A stretch of DNA of 64,000 bases. Origin: Betaproteobacteria bacterium. GTDB taxonomy: Bacteria; Pseudomonadota; Gammaproteobacteria; Burkholderiales; Ga0077523. The translations under genes and the position numbers were made by a program. This document shows positions 8,210 through 18,217 of this stretch, in pieces (the first letter of the stretch is position 1; each line of letters opens with the position of its first letter). The stretch lies in the NCBI GenBank assembly GCA_016125475.1, contig WGLR01000012.1:171231-235230 (forward strand). The letters are read 5' to 3'. Below the pieces are notes generated by a model. The model was not told the DNA's origin. It ran no database searches and worked only from the letters and a program-made list of their open reading frames with translations.

Positions 8210-10357
8210 ATGAAAAAGAGCAAGCTGCTTGTGCTGGTGGCCGTCGTGGCCGTGATCGTGCTGTTCTTCGCACTCGATCTCGGCCGCTTCTTCAGTCTCG
8301 ACTACCTCAAGAGTCAGCAGGATTCCTTCGCGGCGTACTACCACGATCACACCGTCGTCACGCTCGCCGTGTACTTCCTCGTGTACGTCGCCGTCACCGG
8401 CCTGTCCCTTCCCGGCGCGACGGTCCTCACGCTTGCCGCCGGTGCGCTGTTCGGGCTCGTCACGGGCACGATCGTCGTGTCGTTCGCGTCGACGGTCGGC
8501 GCGACCACTGCATTCCTCGCGAGCCGGTTCCTGTTTCGTTCCGCGGTACAGGAACGGTTCGGAGACCGTCTCAGGACGGTCAACGCAGGCGTCGAGCGGG
8601 AGGGGCCTTTCTACCTCCTCACGCTGCGTCTGGTGCCCGTCGTGCCGTTCTTCGTGATCAACCTCGTCATGGGGCTGACGGCCATGAAGGCGCGTACCTT
8701 CTACTGGGTGAGCCAGGTCGGCATGTTCGCGGGTACGGTGGCCTACGTGAACGCCGGGACGCAACTGGGCAGGATCGAAACGCTGCGCGACGTCGCGTCC
8801 CCGGCGCTCATCGGCTCTCTCGTGGCGCTGGGCTTCCTCCCGCTCGTTCTCAAGAAGCTCGTCGAGTTCATCAAGGCACGCAAGGTCTACGCGGGCTGGA
8901 ACAGGCCGAAGCGATTCGACCGGAACCTCGTCGTGATCGGCGCCGGGTCGGCGGGCCTCGTGTCCGCGTACATCGCGGCCGCCGTCAGGGCAAAGGTCAC
9001 CCTGATCGAGAAGCACCGCATGGGCGGGGACTGCCTGAACACGGGGTGCGTGCCGTCGAAGGCGCTGATCAGGTCCGCCAAGTTCCTTTCGCACGTGCAG
9101 CGCTGCCGGGAATTCGGCATCCGTGGCGCGAGTGCGGAGTTCGACTTCGGCGAGGTCATGGCGCGCGTGCAGCGCGTCGTCTCCGAGGTGGCTCCGCACG
9201 ATTCCGTGGAGCGCTATACGGGACTCGGCGTCGAGTGCCTCCAGGGCGAGGCGACGATCACGTCACCGTGGACAGTGGACGTCCGCACGTCGACGGGGAC
9301 TCGCACGCTCACGACCCGTTCCATCGTCGTCGCGGCGGGTGCGCGGCCATTCGTGCCCCCGATCCCCGGCATCGAGGAAACCGGCTACCTGACCTCGGAC
9401 ACGCTCTGGGACATTCGCGAGCTTCCGGCGCGCCTGGTCGTGCTCGGTGGCGGGCCGATCGGTTGCGAACTCGCGCAGGCCTTTGCGCGCTTCGGCTCGA
9501 AGGTGACGCAGGTCGAGATGCTCCCGCGGATCATGATGCGCGAGGATCCCGAGATCTCGGACATGGTCATGGCGCGCTTCCGTGCGGAGGGCGTGGACGT
9601 GCTCGTGAATCACAAGGCCGCACGATTCGCGTTCGAGGGCGGCGAGAAGGTGCTCTACGCCGAGACGGAAGGCCGGGAAGTGAGGATCGCGTTCGACCAG
9701 CTGATCTGTGCGGTGGGGCGGGTCGCGAACACGACGGGCTACGGACTCGAGACGCTCGGGATTCCGACCACGAAGGCGCGCACGGTGGAAGTGAATGCCT
9801 TCATGGCCACGAAATTCCCGAACATCTTCGCGTGCGGCGACGTCGCGGGTCCGTATCAGTTCACGCACACGGCCGCACATACGGCGTGGTACGCGTCGGT
9901 CAACGCGCTCTTCGGCCGGTTCAGGAAGTTCCGCGCTGATTTCTCGGTGATCCCGTGGGCGACCTTCACGGAGCCGGAAGTCGCGCGTGTCGGCCTGAAC
10001 GAGACGGAGGCGCGGGAGAAGGGCGTCGCGTACGAGGTCACGACCTACGGCATGGACGACCTGGACCGTGCCATCGCGGACGGCGAGGCCCACGGCGTCG
10101 TGAAGGTGCTCACGGTGCCGGGGAAGGACAGGATCCTTGGCGTGACGATCGTGGGCGAGCACGCCGGCGATCTCATCGCCGAGTTCGTGGCCGCGATGCG
10201 CCATCGCATCGGTCTGAACAGGATCCTCGGGACCATCCACATCTACCCGACGCTCGCCGAGGCGAACAAGTACGCTGCGGGCAACTGGAAGAAGGCGCAC
10301 GCACCGGAGGCCGCATTGAACTGGCTCGCGCGCTATCACGCCTGGCAGCGCGGCTGA
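8210..10357 (+). CDS. Fusion of TVP38/TMEM64 (VTT) membrane domain and mercuric-reductase-like FAD disulfide oxidoreductase
   Basis: N-terminal TM domain with TGLSLPGATVLTLAAGALFG; C-terminal VVIGAGSAGLVSAYIAA, GGDCLNTGCVPSKALI, FACGDVAGPYQFTHTAAH. Confidence 0.88.
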   Translation: MKKSKLLVLVAVVAVIVLFFALDLGRFFSLDYLKSQQDSFAAYYHDHTVVTLAVYFLVYVAVTGLSLPGATVLTLAAGALFGLVTGTIVVSFASTVGATTAFLASRFLFRSAVQERFGDRLRTVNAGVEREGPFYLLTLRLVPVVPFFVINLVMGLTAMKARTFYWVSQVGMFAGTVAYVNAGTQLGRIETLRDVASPALIGSLVALGFLPLVLKKLVEFIKARKVYAGWNRPKRFDRNLVVIGAGSAGLVSAYIAAAVRAKVTLIEKHRMGGDCLNTGCVPSKALIRSAKFLSHVQRCREFGIRGASAEFDFGEVMARVQRVVSEVAPHDSVERYTGLGVECLQGEATITSPWTVDVRTSTGTRTLTTRSIVVAAGARPFVPPIPGIEETGYLTSDTLWDIRELPARLVVLGGGPIGCELAQAFARFGSKVTQVEMLPRIMMREDPEISDMVMARFRAEGVDVLVNHKAARFAFEGGEKVLYAETEGREVRIAFDQLICAVGRVANTTGYGLETLGIPTTKARTVEVNAFMATKFPNIFACGDVAGPYQFTHTAAHTAWYASVNALFGRFRKFRADFSVIPWATFTEPEVARVGLNETEAREKGVAYEVTTYGMDDLDRAIADGEAHGVVKVLTVPGKDRILGVTIVGEHAGDLIAEFVAAMRHRIGLNRILGTIHIYPTLAEANKYAAGNWKKAHAPEAALNWLARYHAWQRG

Positions 10358-10522
10358 TTCCGGTCCCCACCTGATTATTCGCGCGACGGCGGTGTCGTGT
10401 TCGACGCCCCCGCCGGGTGGGTGAACGAACGGATGCTGACCGAAGTCTATTCGGGCGTGCAGCCGATGAGCCCAGAGACCCGGGGCGCGACGCCTACCTC
10501 CATCACCCGAACAGGAGTCACG

Positions 10523-11323
10523 ATGTTCAAGAAGCTTGCGTTCGCCATCCTGCTCGCCATCGTTTCCACGGCGGCGTCCGCGTTCGATCACTCCCACGCC
10601 GCCTGGACGGCGCTGCTGAAGAAGCACGTGGTCCTTCTGGACGGCGGCAACGCGTCCCGGGTGGACTATTACGGTTTCGCCACGGACATGCCGGCGCTGC
10701 AGCGCTATCTGGATTCACTGACCGCCGTGTCCCGATCCGAGTACGACGGCTGGACGAAGCCGCAGCGGCTCGCGTTCCTGATCAACGCCTACAACGCGTT
10801 CACGATCGACAAGGTCCTGATGCGCTATCCCGACCTCGAGTCCATCCGGGACTTCGGTCGCTTTTTCGGGAACCCCTGGAAAGACAGGTTCTTCACGCTC
10901 TTCGGCGAATCGGAGAATCTGGACGGCATCGAACAGGGCCTCATCCGTGCACCGGGCGTGTTCGATGAACCGCGAATCCATTTCGCGGTGAACTGCGCGT
11001 CGATCGGTTGTCCGATGCTGCGCGAGGAAGCCTATGTGGCCGCGAGGCTCGATGCCCAGCTCGAGGAGCAGACCCGACGCTTTCTGTCGGACCGTTCGCG
11101 CAACCGCTACCGCGACGGCAGGCTCGAGGTCTCGAAGATCTTCGACTGGTATGCCAAGGATTTCGAAGCGGGTCACCACGGCATCACGTCGGTGCGGCAG
11201 TTTCTCGCCAGGTATGCGGACCTTCTTGCGGATTCCGACGCCGGCCGCGCCGCGGTTCGCGCGCAGAAGGCCGAGATCGACTATCTGGATTACGACTGGT
11301 CCCTCAACGACGTCAAGCACTGA
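10523..11323 (+). CDS. DUF547 domain secreted protein
   Basis: Signal peptide MFKKLAFAILLAIVSTAASA; LAFLINAYNAFTIDKVL and IHFAVNCASIGCPML motifs. Confidence 0.85.
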   Translation: MFKKLAFAILLAIVSTAASAFDHSHAAWTALLKKHVVLLDGGNASRVDYYGFATDMPALQRYLDSLTAVSRSEYDGWTKPQRLAFLINAYNAFTIDKVLMRYPDLESIRDFGRFFGNPWKDRFFTLFGESENLDGIEQGLIRAPGVFDEPRIHFAVNCASIGCPMLREEAYVAARLDAQLEEQTRRFLSDRSRNRYRDGRLEVSKIFDWYAKDFEAGHHGITSVRQFLARYADLLADSDAGRAAVRAQKAEIDYLDYDWSLNDVKH

Positions 11324-11398
11324 CGTCCGGGAGGTACACCCACGAAGGGACGGGAGGTCTCCTGTCGTTGTCGTTCGACCCGTCCCGGGCGGGATCTC

Positions 11399-11659
11399 CT
11401 ACATCTGGCCGAAGCGACGCTTCGCGGCCGCGACGCACTTCGCCTTCTGCTCGTCACCGAGCGAATCGCACTTCTTCAAGGCGGCCATGTAGGCGTCCTT
11501 CGAGGTGCTCTGGTTCTGGGTGGACTGATCCTGCGACTCGGTCGAATTGGTCGCGTTGTCCTGACCCTGCTGTTGCGAGTCGGTGTCCGCCGCGAATGCC
11601 ACGCCGCCGAGGGCGAGACCAAGGAACAGTGCGCTGAATGCTGCAACGAGCTTCGTCAT
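11399..11659 (-). CDS. Small secreted Gln/Ser/Asn-rich protein with C-terminal two-Cys motif
   Basis: Signal peptide ending AFA; low-complexity DSQQQGQDNATNSTESQDQSTQNQS; C-terminal KKCDSLGDEQKAKCVAAAKRRFG. Confidence 0.65.
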   Translation of the reverse strand: MTKLVAAFSALFLGLALGGVAFAADTDSQQQGQDNATNSTESQDQSTQNQSTSKDAYMAALKKCDSLGDEQKAKCVAAAKRRFGQM

Positions 11660-11997
11660 GGTGTTACCTCACTGTAGGTGTTCGGTAAGTGATGGCGCCC
11701 GCGAGACGCGACATTCGAACAGCGGGTGGTTACACGGCGAAAGTGCGTCTGGCACCCGTCGTCGTGGCCTGCGTCTCGTCGTGCGTTTGCGGGGTCGTTT
11801 CTCGTCGTCCGTCTCGCGACGGTCCGCGATCGACGCCCCTGGTCATGCGATCCGCATGTTCCGGGCCAGAGAGGGGTTCTGACGGTCTGCAGGAGCGCAC
11901 TGCCCCGGCATCGAGGCAGTGGTGAACGACTGGCTGTACCGGGCCTCGCTCGCAGGGCACGCGAGGGTCGTGAACGCGTGCCGCGTGATCGTGCGGC

Positions 11998-13353
11998 TCA
12001 GCTCCGAAGCGAGGCGTGCGAGAGGATCTCGATCGCGCGCTGCAACTGGGGATCCGCGGTGTCGACCCCCGATTTCGGCAGGGAACTGTTGTCGATCGGC
12101 GTCGCTTCGACCCCGGCGCTTGTGTGCGTGCGGTCGACGACGTCGTGAATCTGCGCCGGATCCGTCGCTGGCACGGCACTGGCGTCCGCGGAGCGGATCG
12201 TTCCATCGACGATCACGTCCGGCCGGATCCCCTTGCCATCGATCGCCCGGCCCGCCGGGGTGAGATAGCGTGCCGTGGTGAGCTTGAGCGCCGTGCCATC
12301 GCCCAGCGGGATGACGACCTGGACCGAGCCCTTGCCGAAGGTCTGCGTTCCCACGACGGTCGCCCGCTTGTGATCCTGCAGGGCGCCCGTGAGAATCTCG
12401 GCCGCGGAGGCCGATCCGCCGTTGACGAGAACGACCATCGGAATCGAGCGGAGTGCCGCCAGTGACGCGGCATGATCGTAGGCGTCGTCGGACGCATCGG
12501 GATCGCGCGGCGCGTACAGCGTCATGTTGGCCTGTCGCGATGCGCCCTGCGTCGTGACGACCAGTGTGTTGGACGGCAGAAACAGGCCCGCCACGTCGAC
12601 TGCCGCGGTCATCAGGCCACCGGGATTGTCCCGGAGATCCAGGACGAGGCCCGTGACGAGCGCGCCGCGCGTCGCCACGATGTTGCCGAGGGACGACGCA
12701 GTCTCGACGGGTGTGCGTCGGGTGAACTGGCGAATTCGTATGTAAGCATAGGCGGAATCGAGGAAATCGGCTTGCACGCTGGGGGGGTGGATGGTGGCGC
12801 GGACGAGCGACACGACGCGGGGCAGGGAATCCCCGCCCCGAATGATGGTCACTGTCACGGGGGTGTCCGGCCTGCCGCGCGCGCGCTCGACCGCCTGGTC
12901 CAGCGTCATGCCTGCAACGTCCACGCCGTCGATCTTCGCGATGAGGTCGCCGGCGCGGATTCCGCCGTCATGGGCCGGTGTGCCGGGTCGGACGCGAACG
13001 ATCTCGATGAACCGCCCCGCCTTCCGCACCTCGATGCCGATGCCACCGAACCGTCCGACCGTCTGCTGCTGCAGCAGACGGTATTCGTCGGCATCGAGGA
13101 ACATCGAGTGGGGGTCGAGCGACGTGAGTATGCTGTGGATCGCGGCCGCGTACAGCTTCTCCTCGTTGACGGGATCCACGTACCGTCCCTTTATCGCGTC
13201 GACGATGCGTCCGAATGCGGCGAGCCGCGCGATGTCGGGAGAGGAGGCCGCCTCGTCGGCGCCATGTGCCGCGGCTGCGCCGATCAGAAGGGCGGTCGCG
13301 AGAATGCGGAGAGCCTGGCGGCCGAAGGTGCGGGTGAGTCTGACGATTTCCAT
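11998..13353 (-). CDS. S41 family C-terminal processing peptidase (CtpA-like) with PDZ domain
   Basis: Signal peptide; PDZ GGIRAGDLIAKIDGVDV; LVLDLRDNPGGLM; VLVNGGSASAAEILTGALQDHKRATVVGTQTFGKGSVQ. Confidence 0.92.
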   Translation of the reverse strand: MEIVRLTRTFGRQALRILATALLIGAAAAHGADEAASSPDIARLAAFGRIVDAIKGRYVDPVNEEKLYAAAIHSILTSLDPHSMFLDADEYRLLQQQTVGRFGGIGIEVRKAGRFIEIVRVRPGTPAHDGGIRAGDLIAKIDGVDVAGMTLDQAVERARGRPDTPVTVTIIRGGDSLPRVVSLVRATIHPPSVQADFLDSAYAYIRIRQFTRRTPVETASSLGNIVATRGALVTGLVLDLRDNPGGLMTAAVDVAGLFLPSNTLVVTTQGASRQANMTLYAPRDPDASDDAYDHAASLAALRSIPMVVLVNGGSASAAEILTGALQDHKRATVVGTQTFGKGSVQVVIPLGDGTALKLTTARYLTPAGRAIDGKGIRPDVIVDGTIRSADASAVPATDPAQIHDVVDRTHTSAGVEATPIDNSSLPKSGVDTADPQLQRAIEILSHASLRS

Positions 13354-13739
13354 GTGTGCTGCCGTTCGTGAATGGGGGCCGGTGCGCGGATACGCTGTCC
13401 CGTTCATCGTTACGGATCTTCCCTTCCGGACTTGAGGCCGGGCACGCACATGGTAGCCCGGACCGGCGCAATTCGCTGCCCCGCAAGGGAAAACGCGGAT
13501 CATGCCTTGTGGTGTACAGCGTTGTGTAACGTTTTTTCGTGCATGTTTCGGGCTGGCCCGCCACGTGAGTCCTCACGCACGTGGCATGAAAGCATCCGTG
13601 CCGCAGGAGCGCGCGGCCGAGTGCCTGACGTCGGGCGATGCGCGCGGGCGGGCCACCCGTCCCGCGTGGCTCGTCGCTTATACTCGTCGCGCAGTCATGA
13701 TGACGACGAATGCTGCGATTGCCTGCGGGAGGAACATCA

Positions 13740-14330
13740 ATGGAACGCACGAGCGAACGTGCGCGCGAGGTCGACGCCGCCATGGCGGACATCCGCGCAA
13801 TCGAGGAACGCGACGGGGTGACACGGGAGAGCATCGCCGCGATCCGGGCGCGGCTGCTGCAACTGGCTGCCCGCACGGATCTGTTCACGCCGGAGGATTT
13901 TCCGCCCCCGGGCGAGGGCGATGCGCGCAACTCGTGTCTGTACCGGCTCCACGAGGACGAGCAGCACAGATTCGCCTTGTACGCGAACTCGACGAGCGGC
14001 AAGCGTTCGTCGCCGCCGCACAACCACACGACGTGGGCAGTGATCGTCGGCGTGTCGGGTGGCGACGAACTGAACCGGTTCTACGACCGGACCGACGACG
14101 GCGGCGTGCGCGAGAAGGGGCAGGCCGTCGTACGTGCGGGTACGGGCGTCGCGTTCATGCCCGACGACATCCACTCGATCCACATCGAGGCACCCGTGCT
14201 GAACTTCCACCTCTACGGCCTCGGTCTCGAACAGCTCACGCGCCGTGAGTACTACAAGCCCGCGGAGCACGCGTGGTCGGTCTTTCCGCCGCACTCGGAC
14301 ATCCGCGAAGCCAGGCCGGGGCGGTCGTGA
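13740..14330 (+). CDS. Cysteine dioxygenase family protein (thiol dioxygenase)
   Basis: Cupin metal motif PPHNHTTWAVIVGVSG..E and downstream DDIHSIHIE; size and fold-type motifs of CDO proteins. Confidence 0.75.
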   Translation: MERTSERAREVDAAMADIRAIEERDGVTRESIAAIRARLLQLAARTDLFTPEDFPPPGEGDARNSCLYRLHEDEQHRFALYANSTSGKRSSPPHNHTTWAVIVGVSGGDELNRFYDRTDDGGVREKGQAVVRAGTGVAFMPDDIHSIHIEAPVLNFHLYGLGLEQLTRREYYKPAEHAWSVFPPHSDIREARPGRS

Positions 14331-15934
14331 GCGGTCGCATCGATCCCGTCACCCTGCGGGCGTGGCTGCTCGACGGTCACGAGCTCGCGTTGCTGGATGT
14401 GCGGGAACAGGGTGTCCACTATCGGGGCCACCCCTTTTTCGCGTGCTCCCTGCCGCTTTCCCGCCTCGAACTCATGGTGACCGATCTCGTGCCCAGACCG
14501 TCCGTCCGCCTGGTGCTGCTGGACGGTGGCGACGGGGAAGCGCTGGCCGACCGGGCCGCGTCGAAGCTCGCGGCGCTCGGCTATTCGGACGTCTGGATTC
14601 TGGAAGGGGGTTGTCGCGCCTGGGCTGCGGACGGGGGCGAGCTGTTCAGCGGCGTGAACGTTCCGTCGAAGGCGTTCGGCGAATTCGTGGAGCACCACTT
14701 CGACACGCCCCGCATGCCGCCTGCGGACGTACGGCGCATCGCCGGCTCCGGACGGAAGGTCGTGATCCTCGATTCGCGCCCGTTCGCGGAATATCACCGC
14801 ATGAACATTCCCGGCGGGATCGACGTCCCGGGCGCCGAACTCGCGTACCGGGTCCACGATCTCGCGCCCGACCCCGACACGCTCGTCGTCGTGAACTGCG
14901 CGGGCCGCACGCGCAGCATCATCGGCTGTCAGTCGCTCCGCAACGCGGGCATTCCGAACGAGGTCGTCGCGCTGAAGGACGGCACGATGGGCTGGGACCT
15001 GGCGGGCTTCGAATGTGAACGTGGTGCCACGCGCGTCGCACCGCCGCCTTCGCCGGCCGGACTGGCCAGGGCGCGGCAGGCCGCCGAGCGCGTGGCCAAG
15101 CGCTTCCAGGTCAGGTTCGTCACGCGGGAGATCGCGCAGGCGTGGCTCCGGGACGCTACCCGGACGACCTTCCTGCTCGACGTCCGCTCGCGGGAAGAGT
15201 ACGAGCTGGAGCACATCGACGGCTCGCGCCACGCACCAGGCGGACAGGTGGTTCAGGCCACGGACGAGTACGTGGGCGTCCGAAATGGCCGCGTGATCCT
15301 CGTGGATCCCGCGCGCGTGCGCGCGGTGATGACCGCTTCGTGGCTCAACCAGATGGGATGGGACGACGTGCACGTGCTCGAACCGGACGGCAGCACCGGA
15401 TTCGAGGGCTGGACCACGGTGAACGGGCCGCGGAGCGCGCCCGTCGCAGGTGGCCTGCCGCCCTGCCGGACGATCGATCCGGAATCGCTGGCGTCGCGGC
15501 TTGGCGAACCGGGTGTCGACGTCGTCGATCTCGCGACGAGTCTGAAGTACCGCGACCGTCACGTGCCGGGCGCATGGTGGGCCGTCCGCGCCCGCCTGGA
15601 AGAAGCCCGGGCGCACGTGCGGGAGGCGCGAATGCTCGTCCTCACATCGGAAGACGGCATCCTCGCGATGCTGGCCGCCCCCGAGGCCGCCGCGCTCTGG
15701 CCTGACGCAGCGGTGAGCGTGCTGGCCGGCGGCAATGCCGGCTGGGTTTCGAAGGGACTGGATACGGAAACGGGCATCGCGCGCACGACCACGTCGACGG
15801 ACGACGTCTGGTACAAGCCCTACGACCACGCGAAGGACTACGAGAAGTACGCGCGCGAGTACCTGACGTGGGAGGTGGCGCTCGTCGAGCAGATCCGGCG
15901 CGATCCGACGATCCGCTTCAGGTCCTACGACTGA
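14327..15934 (+). CDS. Tandem (four-module) rhodanese-like protein
   Basis: Four rhodanese-like modules; module 2 has VVNCAGRTRSIIG active loop; GTG start overlaps the stop of the dioxygenase ORF. Confidence 0.8.
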   Translation: MSGRIDPVTLRAWLLDGHELALLDVREQGVHYRGHPFFACSLPLSRLELMVTDLVPRPSVRLVLLDGGDGEALADRAASKLAALGYSDVWILEGGCRAWAADGGELFSGVNVPSKAFGEFVEHHFDTPRMPPADVRRIAGSGRKVVILDSRPFAEYHRMNIPGGIDVPGAELAYRVHDLAPDPDTLVVVNCAGRTRSIIGCQSLRNAGIPNEVVALKDGTMGWDLAGFECERGATRVAPPPSPAGLARARQAAERVAKRFQVRFVTREIAQAWLRDATRTTFLLDVRSREEYELEHIDGSRHAPGGQVVQATDEYVGVRNGRVILVDPARVRAVMTASWLNQMGWDDVHVLEPDGSTGFEGWTTVNGPRSAPVAGGLPPCRTIDPESLASRLGEPGVDVVDLATSLKYRDRHVPGAWWAVRARLEEARAHVREARMLVLTSEDGILAMLAAPEAAALWPDAAVSVLAGGNAGWVSKGLDTETGIARTTTSTDDVWYKPYDHAKDYEKYAREYLTWEVALVEQIRRDPTIRFRSYD

Positions 15935-16016
15935 TGCCCGACGCGGCCGGTGCGCCGTAGCCGAGTCCCCGTTGGTATGCTGTCCGGTCGCGTTCACATG
16001 CAGGGGGGTACCGCCA

Positions 16017-16849
16017 TGACTTCTTCCCGCGCCAGGTCGCTTCCACACGCGGAGACCGTCACGGATGCCGGCGCGTCGCACCCGTGGCTCACGATGGTTC
16101 ACGGCGCTTCCCAGCACGGTGGGCTTTTCAGCGCGCAGATCGACGCGTTCCGTGCCGACTACCGTCTGTTGCTCGTCGACCTGCCGGGGCACGGCGGCTC
16201 GGCCTCCATGCCGGGCCCCTATGGCCTGGTCGAATACACGCGTGCGGTCCTCGCGGCGATCGACGCGGCCGGTGTCGAACGCACGCACTTCTGGGGGACC
16301 CACACGGGTGCGGGCGTGGGTCTGCGGCTCGCGGCCGCGCACCGCGGAATGATCGCGTCGCTGGTTCTCGAAGGTGCCGTGCTGCCGGGTGTGGAGATGC
16401 CGTACGTGGGTGCGGCGATCGCGCGAGCCCGGGCGACCGCGCGTGAGCAGGGGATGCAGGCAGCGCGCGAAGAGTGGTTCCGCGAGTCGCGCTGGTTCGA
16501 CGTGATGCGAGCCCGGCCCGACGAGTGCCGCGCCCGTGCGCACCGGGATCTCCTCGCCGGTTTCGAAGGCCGCCCCTGGCTCGACGAGACGCCGGCCGAG
16601 ACCGTTCCTTCGATCCGGCCGGATCTCCCCCGCATCGTGCAGCCGGTGCTGCTCGTGAACGGCGAGCACGATCTCGACGAATTCCTGCAGGCGGCCACCG
16701 AACTCGAAGCCACATTGCCGCACGTCGAACGCGTCTCCGTCCCGCACGCGGGCGGGTTTCCGCTCTGGGAGTACCCGCTCGAAGTGAACCGGATCGTGAA
16801 GGCGTTCCTCGACCGCCAGCCCCACCCGGACCAGCGGGGCGGGCGATGA
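16017..16849 (+). CDS. Alpha/beta hydrolase fold protein
   Basis: MVHGASQHGGLF, LLVDLPGHGGSA, WGTHTGAGVGLRLA, PVLLVNGEHD, VPHAGGFPLWEYP. Confidence 0.8.
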
Positions 16850-16883
16850 CGATCCTGTATTCCGTTCACCGAAGCGACCCTTG

Positions 16884-17198
16884 ATGCGTCGACGTCCGCA
16901 GCTTGTCGCGTCCACGGTACTCGCCGTGCTGCTGCAGGGCTGCGTGTTCGTCCCGAGGACCGTCGAGAGATACGATCCGGGGTGCCGCATCGTGGAGCGG
17001 CACATGGAACTCGAAGCCGTGCAGATCGCGTCGATCCAGAGCTGCAGCAACAGCGACTGCGGATTTGCGCTTGCCCTCGTCGGTGCGACGGCGGCCACGA
17101 GCGCGGTCGTCTCCGGCAGCATCGTGATCGTCGGCAACGTCGTCTACTGGTTCGAGAAGCAGGGCCAGTGCACGCGCGAAACCGAGCCTCCGTCCTGA
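16884..17198 (+). CDS. Small putative lipoprotein
   Basis: Lipobox-like VLLQGC; hydrophobic C-terminal segment. Confidence 0.5.
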   Translation: MRRRPQLVASTVLAVLLQGCVFVPRTVERYDPGCRIVERHMELEAVQIASIQSCSNSDCGFALALVGATAATSAVVSGSIVIVGNVVYWFEKQGQCTRETEPPS

Positions 17199-17279
17199 CT
17201 GGCCGGCATGGGTATCGTCGTGCCGTCCGCTGCCGGCGGAAATTTGCCCCGCATGCAGCGGACACAATAGACTCGGTCC

Positions 17280-17681
17280 ATGAAGCGACCATTCGCCAGC
17301 AACGAGTATCTCGTCATCTCGCGGGGCCAGTGGGACGAGACCGCCTCGAAGGCCGATCTCCAGAGGGCGATCGACGACTTCTACGTCTGGTACGAGCGCA
17401 ATCTTGAGTGCGGCGTGATGAAACCCGGCAGCCGCCTCGCCGTGGATCGCCGGATCGTCTCGCGCGGTGCGATCACGGACGGCCCGTTTCCCGAGACGAA
17501 GGAACTCGTCGGAGGCTTCTGGTTCATCGTCGCGGACAGTCTCGACGAGGCTGCGGCCCTCGCGGCCGGGAATCCCTGTCTGGCCTTCGGGCTCACGCTG
17601 GAGATCCGCCCGCTCGAGGACGAGCGCGCGAGCGCGTCGGCGGTGACGAACGAAACGCCTGCCCGGTGGCGCCGCGAATGA
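17280..17681 (+). CDS. YCII-related (DGPF-type) protein
   Basis: ITDGPFPETKELVGGFWFIVADSLDEAAALA. Confidence 0.65.
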   Translation: MKRPFASNEYLVISRGQWDETASKADLQRAIDDFYVWYERNLECGVMKPGSRLAVDRRIVSRGAITDGPFPETKELVGGFWFIVADSLDEAAALAAGNPCLAFGLTLEIRPLEDERASASAVTNETPARWRRE

Positions 17682-18217
17682 TCCTTCCCGGACGAGGTGC
17701 ACGGATCCTGGCCTGCCGTGCGGAGCGCGCATTCGTGTTTCACTGCCTGCTGCTTGCCTCGATGCTCGCGCTCGCGGGATGCGCGACGGGCAGCAGCACG
17801 GCCGGCGGTCATGGCCGGATCACCACCCCGAAGATCGTGGGGCTCGACGCGCCACGCGCGCCGTGGGTCGACGAGATCGAACTGCGCCTGCGGCAGGGCG
17901 GGTTCAGTGTCGTACGGGGCGTGGGTCGACCGTATCGCGAGGATGCACCGGGTGGGACCGGAGCGACCGGCTTCCACGAATCGATGACCCGCTACGTGCT
18001 GGTCCTCGACGGTCGTGCGTCGCTCGAGCCGTCGAGCCGGTGCTTCGGTCGCGTCTTTCGCTTCGACTACCTGAATGCCCGGCTCGTCGACACGCGCACC
18101 GACGACATGCTTTTCAGCCTCTGGGACTCCGGTTACTCGGAAGACTGTTCACCGTTCAGGGGACGATTGTTCTCCGAACTCCTCGACGGCATTCAGGACG
18201 CCTGGCCGGCACGCTAG
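17678..18217 (+). CDS. Putative lipoprotein, unknown function
   Basis: Hydrophobic LLLASMLALAGC lipobox; start overlaps upstream stop. Confidence 0.5.
   Translation: MILPGRGARILACRAERAFVFHCLLLASMLALAGCATGSSTAGGHGRITTPKIVGLDAPRAPWVDEIELRLRQGGFSVVRGVGRPYREDAPGGTGATGFHESMTRYVLVLDGRASLEPSSRCFGRVFRFDYLNARLVDTRTDDMLFSLWDSGYSEDCSPFRGRLFSELLDGIQDAWPAR

Noticed and set aside
14252-17137. 961-aa minus-strand ORF
   Set aside because: Antisense to the rhodanese, hydrolase and lipoprotein genes; Arg/Pro/His-rich shadow composition with no recognisable domains.
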